Positions 13,717 through 19,216 of a stretch of DNA of 19,216 nt are shown one piece after another (position 1 is the first letter of the stretch; every line of letters starts with the position of its first letter). Position numbers and translations under genes: made by a program. The notes under the pieces were generated by a model. The model saw only the letters and a program-made list of their open reading frames with translations, was not told the DNA's origin and ran no database searches. Source of the stretch: CAIKZY01 sp044374195 (GTDB taxonomy: Bacteria > Actinomycetota > Actinomycetes > S36-B12); the NCBI GenBank assembly GCA_044374195.1, contig JBILOY010000060.1, positions 1 to 19,216 of the forward strand. Direction: 5' to 3'.

Positions 13717-14709
13717 ATGAGCGTTGCACGGCAACAGGAAGCCGTTGGCAGCAACTACCGGACCATGAGGCTCATTCGCTCATTCGAGGAACTCGTCGTT
13801 CAGTTGGTCAATAACAACGAGATCGCCGGAGTCACGCACGAGTACATCGGTCAAGAGGCGGTCGCTACCGGTTTATGCGCGGCGATGGGACCGGAGGACG
13901 TGCTCACCTCGACACACCGCGGCCACGGGCATCTGCTTGCCCGCGGAGCTTCGACCACGGGGATGCTCGCGGAACTCCTCGGACGGGAGACGGGTCTCAA
14001 TCGCGCCCGAGGGGGATCAATGCACATCGCTGATGTGTCCCTCGGCATCTTTGGGGCCAACGGCATGGTTGGAGCCGGAGTTCCCTTCTGCCTCGGCGCG
14101 GCATCCGTTCCCACTGCATCAGGCCCGCGAGTAGCAGTCGCGTTCTTCGGAGACGGTGCACTGAACCAGGGTGTTCTCCTCGAGTCCATGAATCTAGCCG
14201 CGGCATGGAAACTCCCCGTTATCTTCTGCTGCGAGAACAACGGGTACGCCGTGACAACCTCTGCCAGCAGCTCCACATCCGGGTCACCCATCGAACGAGC
14301 ACGAGGATTCGGCATACCTGGTTTCGAAGTGGACGGGATGGATGTCGATGCTGTGCACCGAGTGGCTCAGACAGCGGTCGACGCGGCACGAGCTGGCGAA
14401 GGGCCGCAGTTCCTGGACTGCAAGACCTACCGCTTTGTGGGCCACCACACCGCGGAACGCACAATGAATCTCACCTACCGAGAAGACTCAGAAATCGATA
14501 GGTGGAGAGAGCGCGATCCGCTCATCGTCGAGTCACGACGTCTTGAGTCCGTCGGGCTGAGTGCTAGCGATATCGCAGCGCTTGATTCAGACGTAGACGC
14601 AGAACTGGCATCGGCACTCGCGATTGCGAGAGAAGGAATGCCTCCGGATCCATCAACGGCGCTGGACTTCATGTACGCCTCACCTACTGCGTTGCGTTGG
14701 GGGATCTGA
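13717..14709 (+). CDS. Thiamine diphosphate-dependent dehydrogenase E1 component, alpha subunit
   Basis: A 330-residue E1 alpha of the pyruvate/acetoin/branched-chain type. With E1 beta it decarboxylates a 2-oxo acid (or cleaves an acyloin such as acetoin) on ThDP and transfers the acyl group to a lipoyl arm. The ThDP motif starts at GDGALNQG (145-152) and ends at CENN (172-175). THRGHGH at 66-72 and RARGGSMHI at 97-105 are also family hallmarks, and the GGSMH form is common in acetoin dehydrogenases. ATG 13717 was chosen because GGAG lies eight bases upstream and the protein begins just before the conserved YRTMRLIRSFEE; an earlier in-frame start at 13690 lacks a ribosome site. Its stop overlaps the E1 beta start by one base. 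Confidence 0.93.
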   Translation: MSVARQQEAVGSNYRTMRLIRSFEELVVQLVNNNEIAGVTHEYIGQEAVATGLCAAMGPEDVLTSTHRGHGHLLARGASTTGMLAELLGRETGLNRARGGSMHIADVSLGIFGANGMVGAGVPFCLGAASVPTASGPRVAVAFFGDGALNQGVLLESMNLAAAWKLPVIFCCENNGYAVTTSASSSTSGSPIERARGFGIPGFEVDGMDVDAVHRVAQTAVDAARAGEGPQFLDCKTYRFVGHHTAERTMNLTYREDSEIDRWRERDPLIVESRRLESVGLSASDIAALDSDVDAELASALAIAREGMPPDPSTALDFMYASPTALRWGI

Positions 14710-15689
14710 TGCAGACTTTGAGATACCAGCAGGCACTGGGTGCCGCTGTTCGCGACGCGATGATCGCTGACGACAACGTGATCTACCTTGGTGAGGACGT
14801 CGAGCAATCGCTGCGAGGGATAAGTGCGGGGCTAAGCGTCGAGTTTCCCGGGCGCGTGCGTGACACACCGATCTCCGAGGCGGCCTTCACCGGATTCGCC
14901 ACGGGAGCCGCGATGGCCGGACGTCGACCCATCGTGGAATTCCAGATCCCGACTCTCCTGTACGTGGCTTTCGATCAGATCGTCAATCAGGCTCAGAAGA
15001 TCCGGCTCATGACCGGTGGGCAGACGAGAGTGCCGGTGACCTACTTGTTCCCGGGATCCGGCGCTCGATTGGGGCTCGCTGGTCAGCACTCGGATCACCC
15101 GTACAGCATCCTGGCTCACCTCGGGGTGAAGACCTTGGTCCCTGCGACAGCGGAGGACGCCTATTCACTGATGCGGGCTTCCATTGACGACGATGATCCG
15201 GTCGCGCTCTTCCTTCCGGCTGCCTGCCTGCACCGAAAGTCTCCTGTGACGATGGCCACCGGGGTCCTCGGCACTGCGACAGTAGAGCGTGCTGGATCTG
15301 ATGTCACTCTCGTGGCCACGGGCCATCTCGTGCATGACGCACTGGCCCTCGCTGAGGACTTGAGCGCCCATGTCGACATCGAGGTAGTGAATGCCAGAAG
15401 CATCTTCCCCTTCGATTGGGGGCTGCTCGAGGCGTCTGTGGCAAAGACAGGTCGACTGATCGCAGCAGATGATTCAAGCCTGACGTGCGGACTCTCGAGC
15501 GAGGTGGTGGCAACCGCGGCTGAGCGCATGCATCACCTGCTGAAGGCGCCGCCTGTCCGTGTTGCCCGCGCCGAGGCCACGGTTCCGTTCAGTGTCGATC
15601 TCGAGCGAGCGATCGTTCCCTCGAAACGTCATCTGCGGATAGCCCTCGCACGACTGTTCCCAGATGCGATCAACCCGGAGGATTCATAG
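14709..15689 (+). CDS. Thiamine diphosphate-dependent dehydrogenase E1 component, beta subunit
   Basis: A 326-residue E1 beta (transketolase pyrimidine-binding domain plus C-terminal domain). GEDV is at 28-31. The segment FPGRVRDTPISEAAFTGFA carries Glu57, the residue expected to activate ThDP, and AGQHSDHP at 125-131 carries the conserved active-site His127. It forms an alpha2beta2 heterotetramer with the preceding subunit. ATG 14709 shares its A with the alpha stop codon (TGATG), indicating translational coupling; an alternative upstream TTG at 14697 is less likely. Its stop codon overlaps the start of the lipoyl protein by one base, so the three proteins should be made in similar amounts. 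Pyruvate, acetoin or branched-chain substrates cannot be separated by reading alone. Confidence 0.93.
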   Translation: MQTLRYQQALGAAVRDAMIADDNVIYLGEDVEQSLRGISAGLSVEFPGRVRDTPISEAAFTGFATGAAMAGRRPIVEFQIPTLLYVAFDQIVNQAQKIRLMTGGQTRVPVTYLFPGSGARLGLAGQHSDHPYSILAHLGVKTLVPATAEDAYSLMRASIDDDDPVALFLPAACLHRKSPVTMATGVLGTATVERAGSDVTLVATGHLVHDALALAEDLSAHVDIEVVNARSIFPFDWGLLEASVAKTGRLIAADDSSLTCGLSSEVVATAAERMHHLLKAPPVRVARAEATVPFSVDLERAIVPSKRHLRIALARLFPDAINPEDS

Positions 15690-15925
15690 TGCAGGAGATC
15701 AGATTCCCGAAGTTCGGCATGTCGACCGTCGAGGTCGAGGTCGTCGAGGTGCACGTCGCGATAGGTGCGAGATTGGAAGTTGGCTCACCGGTCGTCGACG
15801 TCGAGACTGACAAGCTTCTTACGACCGTCGAGTCTGAGATCAGTGGCATCGTGACGGAAATCCGAGTGGTCATCGGTGGAGAGTACGAAGTCGGGGACGT
15901 CGTGTGCCTCGTGGAGGAGGGCTGA
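15689..15925 (+). CDS. Free-standing lipoyl-domain protein
   Basis: A 78-residue protein that is only one lipoyl domain: IRFPKFGMS at the start, ETDK with the predicted lipoylated Lys42, and GIVTEIRVVIGGEYEVGDVV after it. It should be a mobile carrier that accepts the acyl group made by E1 alpha/beta. In ordinary complexes this domain is joined to an E2 acyltransferase core by a linker; here the reading frame stops cleanly with EEG and no peripheral-subunit or catalytic domain follows, and the next gene is convergent. The GTG start overlaps the E1 beta stop by one base. It may work with an E2/E3 encoded elsewhere or hand its acyl group to another enzyme. Biotin attachment is less likely because the motif is ETDK, not a biotinyl MKM. 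Confidence 0.9.
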   Translation: MQEIRFPKFGMSTVEVEVVEVHVAIGARLEVGSPVVDVETDKLLTTVESEISGIVTEIRVVIGGEYEVGDVVCLVEEG

Positions 15926-15939
15926 GACTCAGCCCTCCT
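15915..15939. terminator. Terminator hairpin overlapping end of lipoyl gene
   Basis: AGGAGGGCTGAG (15915-15926) and its exact complement (15928-15939) form a perfect GC-rich stem. The TGA of the lipoyl gene (15923-15925) lies inside it. It stands between convergent operons, so it probably stops transcription from both sides. No T-run is seen. Confidence 0.7.
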
Positions 15940-15970
15940 GAGACACGGCGAACCCTACGAGCGGTGGAGT

Positions 15971-16690
15971 CTAGGTTTCGTCGGTAAGCGGTTCTTGAAG
16001 CCCTTGCCTCCACCCGACCATCGACGACTCCAGGTGCCACATCATGATGCCTTGTGCTCGAAGGGAGTTTCTCTCGAGGAGCGCATCGATGAGACTGATC
16101 AACTCTATTTTGGCGCTGGCGATTTGATCGACCGTGTACGCGGATATCAGTTGCCTGCTATGACGAGCCGTGCTCCTGAGACTGCGCACCAGTGAGTCGA
16201 TGAGTGGATTTCCTGTAGCGAGAGAAACCATGTCGTGGACGGTGTCGTCGAGTTCGATCAGTCGAATCACGTCGTCTTCGATTACCGCGAGCGATTCAAG
16301 TTCACTCCTGAGGCGCACCAGTTCGCTTCTTTGCGACTCCGTGAGGCGTTCTGCTGCGAGAGCGGCAGCGGCAGGCTCGAGGAGACTCCTCATCTCGAAA
16401 AAGTGGGTCAGAGAATCGGGATCCACGTCAAGCATGAATTCCAATGCCTCGAACATCTCCGAGGAGTCGAGGCTGCGTACGTAGGTGCCCGAACCTCTCT
16501 TGGTCTCGAGAATGTTCAAGGACACCAGGCCCTTGATGGCCTCGCGAATTGAGCTCCGCGACAGCCCGAACGTTGCCGCGAGCTCGCGCTCGGGGGGAAT
16601 CCGTTGTCCGGGAGTGAAGTTGCCGCTCAGGATCTCTTGCCGCAGCAGGGTGCTCGCAGTGGCGGTGCCACTCTGGCTGCCTGTGCTCAT
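15971..16690 (-). CDS. GntR family transcriptional regulator, FadR subfamily (FCD domain)
   Basis: A 239-residue regulator. The N-terminal winged helix-turn-helix spans about 15-72, with PGQRIPPERELAATFGLSRS and SIREAIKGLVSLNILETKRG, then the wing GSGTYV. The helical FCD ligand domain follows, with DDTVHDM providing the usual Asp and first His, and MMWHLES near the end providing another. The middle His of the metal triad (normally in a helix motif EHR) appears replaced, as the aligned segment reads IELISLIDAL, so metal binding may differ. ATG 16690 was chosen for GAGG five bases upstream and the start just before the DNA-binding domain; an upstream in-frame start at 16888 would add 66 basic, unstructured residues. 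It is the only regulator in the window and lies beside operators 9 and 10, so it is the likely binder of all ten, with a pathway metabolite as effector. Confidence 0.93.
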   Translation of the reverse strand: MSTGSQSGTATASTLLRQEILSGNFTPGQRIPPERELAATFGLSRSSIREAIKGLVSLNILETKRGSGTYVRSLDSSEMFEALEFMLDVDPDSLTHFFEMRSLLEPAAAALAAERLTESQRSELVRLRSELESLAVIEDDVIRLIELDDTVHDMVSLATGNPLIDSLVRSLRSTARHSRQLISAYTVDQIASAKIELISLIDALLERNSLRAQGIMMWHLESSMVGWRQGLQEPLTDET

Positions 16691-16816
16691 CCGGACCTCA
16701 CTTGTCCTGGTCTGGGTAGGTCTCTCCCGCAATCCTGGTGGACTCACCCTAGCGGAGAGGGATTGGCGTTCCCTCGAGGCTCTGCACGGCTTCCCCCTCG
16801 TGCAATCGCCCTGACA

Positions 16817-16832
16817 ACCGGCTTTCGCCGGT
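16817..16832 (-). other. GAAA-tetraloop hairpin in regulator leader
   Basis: Read on the minus strand, ACCGGC and GCCGGT form a perfect 6-bp stem closed by GAAA, a stable GNRA-type tetraloop. It would be about 55 bases into the regulator mRNA leader. Function unknown; could be chance. Confidence 0.35.
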
Positions 16833-16880
16833 CGAAGACGCGCTCCGGGAGTGAGGTGTCGAACCCGACCTCGACGCGTC

Positions 16881-16893
16881 TCGGTCATACCAA
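16881..16893. promoter_or_regulatory. GntR/FadR-type operator 9 (TCGGTCATACCAA), autoregulatory
   Basis: One mismatch in the left arm. On the minus strand it overlaps by two bases TAAATT (16892-16897), the likely -10 of the regulator gene, exactly as operator 2 overlaps its TATATT. This implies the regulator represses itself. Confidence 0.72.
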
Positions 16894-16903
16894 TTTACCT
16901 AGA

Positions 16904-16916
16904 TTAGCCCAACTAA
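16904..16916. promoter_or_regulatory. Degenerate palindrome between operators 9 and 10 (TTAGCCCAACTAA)
   Basis: Same length and overall shape as the operators but with TTAG/CTAA edges. Its centre is 23 bp from operator 9 and 30 bp from operator 10. It could be a weak third binding site or chance. Confidence 0.35.
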
Positions 16917-16933
16917 GGCGATTATTCACCCAA

Positions 16934-16946
16934 TTGGCCCTACCAA
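16934..16946. promoter_or_regulatory. GntR/FadR-type operator 10 (TTGGCCCTACCAA)
   Basis: One mismatch (C for T at the fifth base), extended by AA/TT to a 17-bp palindrome at 16932-16948. It ends four bases upstream of TTGACA. Its centre is 53 bp from operator 9, about five turns. Confidence 0.83.
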
Positions 16947-16950
16947 TTGC

Positions 16951-16979
16951 TTGACATGTTCGAGGGAGCCAGTTACCCT
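16951..16979 (+). promoter_or_regulatory. Promoter of SDR/transketolase operon (TTGACA - N17 - TACCCT)
   Basis: Perfect -35 (16951-16956), 17-base spacer, TACCCT (16974-16979). Operator spacing, -35 and -10 type match the promoter at 9137-9165 almost base for base. The predicted leader is about 70 bases. Confidence 0.7.
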
Positions 16980-17055
16980 CCACTCACCTGCTAGTTCCAC
17001 GACACACAGCAGTTGATTGCCTTGCCGCGGCTGATTTCTCGGAGAGGAACCCGGA

Positions 17056-17787
17056 GTGAACGACATCGAACTCGTGCTGGTAACAGGTGCAGGTGGAGGA
17101 ATCGGGCGTGAGATCGTTCGGCAGCTGACCGAACAAGGGCTCGGGGTCATCGCCATCGACATCACCGAGAGCGCAGTGGCTGCCGCGGTGGATGCCGCCC
17201 ACCCCGGTGCCTACATCCAGGGCTTTGCTGGTGACATCTCCGATTTTGACACCGCTAGAGCCGCAGTCGCCACCACGGAAGGTCACCGCCTTCGCGGTTT
17301 GGTGAACTGCGCGGGTTACTTCAAGGAGCAGCAATTCGAAGATGTCCTCGAAGAGGACTGGAATGCGATCCTACGAAGCAATTTGATCACGGCAGTCTCG
17401 ATGTGCCACGCGACACTGCCACGACTTCGTGAACAGCGCCACGGCTGCGTCGTCAACTTCGCCTCCACAGCCGGAGAATTCGGGAGCATTCGGCCGGCGG
17501 CGCTCTATGCCGCCGCTAAAGCGGGTGTCATCGGCTTGTCCAAGGGACTCGCGCGTGAGTATGGCCCATTCAATGTGCGCGTGAACGTGATCTCTCCAGG
17601 ACCCACGGACACGACTGGATTCAAGAAGTCAGCTGACCACGACACTTCCGTTGCTGCAGGTCGCACTCTCCTGGGTCGGATGGGCCAGCCCAGCGACATC
17701 GCCAACGGCGTCAGCTATCTCCTCAGCCCGGGAGCAGCGTGGGTCACCGGAGAAGTCTTGCGGGTCAATGGCGGCAGCCTGATCTAG
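17056..17787 (+). CDS. SDR family NAD(P)-dependent oxidoreductase
   Basis: A 243-residue classical SDR similar to 3-oxoacyl-ACP reductases and polyol dehydrogenases. TGAGGGIG is at 10-17, NCAG at 84-87, the catalytic Ser near 137, and YAAAK gives Tyr151 and Lys155; SPGPTDTTGF follows. Asp35 after the second strand (VIAIDI) favours NAD over NADP. It should oxidise a secondary alcohol to a ketone, which would suit a following ThDP transketolase that needs a ketose or ketol donor. The GTG start at 17056 has GGAGAGG eight bases upstream. It is the first gene of the rightward operon and 44 bases before the transketolase C-terminal subunit. It differs clearly from the SDR at 522-1310. Confidence 0.92.
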   Translation: MNDIELVLVTGAGGGIGREIVRQLTEQGLGVIAIDITESAVAAAVDAAHPGAYIQGFAGDISDFDTARAAVATTEGHRLRGLVNCAGYFKEQQFEDVLEEDWNAILRSNLITAVSMCHATLPRLREQRHGCVVNFASTAGEFGSIRPAALYAAAKAGVIGLSKGLAREYGPFNVRVNVISPGPTDTTGFKKSADHDTSVAAGRTLLGRMGQPSDIANGVSYLLSPGAAWVTGEVLRVNGGSLI

Positions 17788-17831
17788 CAGGACACGCGCA
17801 TCGATCAGATAACCCCTACGAAAGTGATTTG

Positions 17832-18797
17832 ATGAACCTCACGGACATCGGCGGACCGGAAATCGACGCACCGTTTGCGCAGGAGTTGGTGCGTTTGGGC
17901 CGGGAGCGCCCCGACATTGTGGTCTTGTCTGCGGACCTATCCAAGTACACCGACGTGCTGCCCTTCGCAGAGACCTTTCCTGATCGATTCATCCAGGTGG
18001 GCATGGCGGAGCAGAACATGATGGGTATCGCAGGTGGCCTAGCCAAATCGGGGTTCACTCCCATTGCAGTGACATACGGTGTCTTCGCCACCCGCAGAGC
18101 AGGCGAGCAGATCCAGATGGCTCTGTCCACCGGTCCTGGCAACACCGCCGTGGTGGTCGCTTTTCTGCCGGGCATCACCACGCCATTCGCGGCGACGCAT
18201 CAGGCCACGGATGATCTTGCGATCATGCGGAATGTCCCGGGGATGACAGTCATTGATCCTGCGGATGCCACCGACATGACCCTCAGCATTCGCGCGGCCG
18301 TTGATGTTCCTGGTCCTGTCTACCTGCGTGGGCTTAGGGGCATGGTCAGGCAAATCATTGATCCAGTGCGCTATCCCTTCGTGATCGGGAAGGCTTACGA
18401 GCTGGTCGGCGGATCGCATGTCGGGCTCATCGGTACCGGTCTAGGCACGCAGTGGGCACTGGAGGCACGAGAGATTCTCGCTCGACAGGGCATCGAGGCA
18501 GCGGTTCTGCACGTGCCTACCATCAAGCCCCTCGACAGCGAAGCAGTCGCTCACTTCGCATCCCGCTTCCTGGCCATAGCGACGGTGGAAAACCACGGCG
18601 TCAACGGAGCTTTGGGATCTGCCGTCAGTGAGGTACTGGCCGAGCGCGGGTTGGCCACTGTGCTTCACAGGCTGGGCGTAGGTGACCAATGGGCAGATGC
18701 CGGACCTCTGGACTACATCCGATCTCGCCTGAATCTGGACCCGGAAGGTCTGGCCTTGACGGTTTCGAACGCGATTAGGGAGATGAGGACCGCGTGA
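17832..18797 (+). CDS. Transketolase-like protein, C-terminal (pyrimidine-binding) subunit
   Basis: A 321-residue protein matching the middle and C-terminal domains of transketolase. VGMAEQNMMGIAGGLAKSG carries Glu60, the residue that activates ThDP, and THQATDDLAIMRNVPGMTVIDPAD is the classic following segment. The C-terminal domain starts near residue 185. Split transketolases move two-carbon ketol units between sugars; several catabolic clusters use such pairs for unusual ketoses. It must pair with the N-terminal subunit encoded immediately after it. Note the reversed order: the C-terminal half comes first. ATG 17832 has only a weak GAAAG upstream, but an in-frame reading from 17739 would overlap the SDR gene. 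Its stop overlaps the next start (GTGA), so the two are translationally coupled. Confidence 0.91.
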   Translation: MNLTDIGGPEIDAPFAQELVRLGRERPDIVVLSADLSKYTDVLPFAETFPDRFIQVGMAEQNMMGIAGGLAKSGFTPIAVTYGVFATRRAGEQIQMALSTGPGNTAVVVAFLPGITTPFAATHQATDDLAIMRNVPGMTVIDPADATDMTLSIRAAVDVPGPVYLRGLRGMVRQIIDPVRYPFVIGKAYELVGGSHVGLIGTGLGTQWALEAREILARQGIEAAVLHVPTIKPLDSEAVAHFASRFLAIATVENHGVNGALGSAVSEVLAERGLATVLHRLGVGDQWADAGPLDYIRSRLNLDPEGLALTVSNAIREMRTA

Positions 18798-19216
18798 CTG
18801 TGAAAACCTCCGACGCAAAGGGGCGCGACGTGAGCGCTCCCCGCGATCTCGAGACCATCGCACTAGAAATCCGCAAGCGATGTGTTCGCATGTGCATGTG
18901 CCGTGGTCAGGGCTACGCCGGTCAGGGGCTCGCCCTCGCCGATCTCATGGCGCACCTCTACTTCCGGGCCATGCGTCCTGCGGATGACGGGGATTTCAAG
19001 GACCGATTCGTGCTCTCCACCGGGCACAGCGCAATCGCACTCTTTGCGACGCTCGGGCAACTCGGCGTCTACTCCGAGGAGGAGCTCCTGACTTACGGCA
19101 TGCCGGGGTCTCGGATAGAGGAAAGCCCATTGGAGGGCATTCCAGGATTCGAGATCACGGGAGGTTCCCTAGGGCAGGGGCTCTCTCAGGCGATCGGCAT
19201 GGCCCTGGCAGCTCGT
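18794..19216 (+). CDS. Transketolase-like protein, N-terminal (diphosphate-binding) subunit (partial)
   Basis: The first 141 residues of the ThDP diphosphate-binding subunit, cut by the right edge. Motifs typical of transketolase N-terminal halves are GQGYAGQGLALADLMAHLYF, STGHSAIALFATLGQLG and, near the end, GFEITGGSLGQGLSQAIGMALA. The GDG cofactor motif would lie just beyond the window. The GTG start at 18794 overlaps the preceding TGA and has GAGGA five bases upstream; GTG 18800 is a close alternative. A cysteine-rich spot (RCVRMCMCRG) stands where family members usually have RxxxxxM, and is mildly unusual. Expected total length is around 270-300 residues. It forms a heteromeric enzyme with the 17832 product. 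Confidence 0.9.
   Translation, partial: MTVKTSDAKGRDVSAPRDLETIALEIRKRCVRMCMCRGQGYAGQGLALADLMAHLYFRAMRPADDGDFKDRFVLSTGHSAIALFATLGQLGVYSEEELLTYGMPGSRIEESPLEGIPGFEITGGSLGQGLSQAIGMALAAR

Larger units (their letters stand above)
16691..17055. promoter_or_regulatory. Divergent regulatory region between GntR regulator and SDR/transketolase operon
   Basis: A 365-base stretch with no gene. It contains the long untranslated leader of the regulator gene (about 195 bases), a small hairpin at 16817-16832, operators 9 and 10, a third degenerate palindrome (16904-16916) and the promoter of the rightward operon. The part from 16881 to 16960 is markedly AT-richer than its surroundings. Confidence 0.7.

Noticed and set aside
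13690..13719. TTGACA just upstream of E1 alpha as an internal promoter
   Set aside because: A 17-base spacer would put the -10 on top of the start codon, and no TANNNT box is seen at a usable position; the gene is better explained as part of the long operon.
16691..16888. 66-residue N-terminal extension of the GntR regulator
   Set aside because: It would begin inside operator 9, is rich in Arg/Gly/Pro without family resemblance, and a good ribosome site stands before ATG 16690.
1..19216. Signs of mobile elements, CRISPR, tRNA or phage genes
   Set aside because: No transposase or integrase motifs, no regularly spaced repeats and no tRNA-like cloverleaf were recognised on either strand.

Overview
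The window looks like chromosomal DNA of a GC-rich actinobacterium. Codons favour G/C in third position, GTG and TTG starts are common, -10 boxes follow a loose TANNNT pattern, the cytochrome P450 is paired with a small CxxHxxC ferredoxin, and there is an actinobacterial-style lipoprotein ABC importer. It holds 21 genes (two cut by the window ends). No RNA genes, IS elements, CRISPR arrays or phage genes were seen. It reads as one large accessory catabolic cluster for an unidentified compound.

Layout: (1) 1-1310, minus strand: an MsmX/UgpC-type ABC ATPase (partial) and an SDR dehydrogenase. (2) 1585-2010, a RidA protein, facing an N-acyl-D-amino-acid deacylase (2046-3599, minus). (3) 3828-5105, a PLP enzyme of the D-threonine aldolase/D-serine dehydratase-like fold, facing a P450 (5183-6355, minus). 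(4) 6533-7802, ferredoxin plus an NHL beta-propeller protein. (5) 7885-9033, minus: a second RidA and an RraA-type aldolase/decarboxylase. (6) 9268-15925, a seven-gene operon: sugar-type binding lipoprotein, two permeases, an unassigned predicted TIM-barrel protein, E1 alpha, E1 beta and a free-standing lipoyl-domain protein. (7) 15971-16690, minus: a GntR/FCD regulator. (8) 17056 to the end: SDR dehydrogenase and a split transketolase.

The strongest observation is regulatory. A 13-bp palindrome of the form TTGGTnnnACCAA, the type expected for FadR-class GntR regulators, occurs twice in every one of the five divergent intergenic regions, ten copies in all. In each pair one copy overlaps or abuts the -10 box of one promoter, and the other lies a few bases upstream of the -35 box of the opposite promoter. 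Centre-to-centre distances are 53, 54, 62, 63 and 64 bp, close to five or six helical turns. The regulator encoded in the window (15971-16690) sits beside one of these pairs and is the obvious candidate to bind them all, making the window a single regulon.

Inferred physiology: the importer, probably energised by the separately encoded ATPase, brings in a substrate. The D-aminoacylase and PLP enzyme suggest an N-acylated D-amino acid or related amino compound. The two RidA proteins would clear enamine/imine intermediates. The SDRs and P450 would oxidise it. The RraA-like aldolase, E1 alpha/beta with its lipoyl carrier and the transketolase would handle oxo-acid or ketol fragments. The actual substrate cannot be read from sequence.
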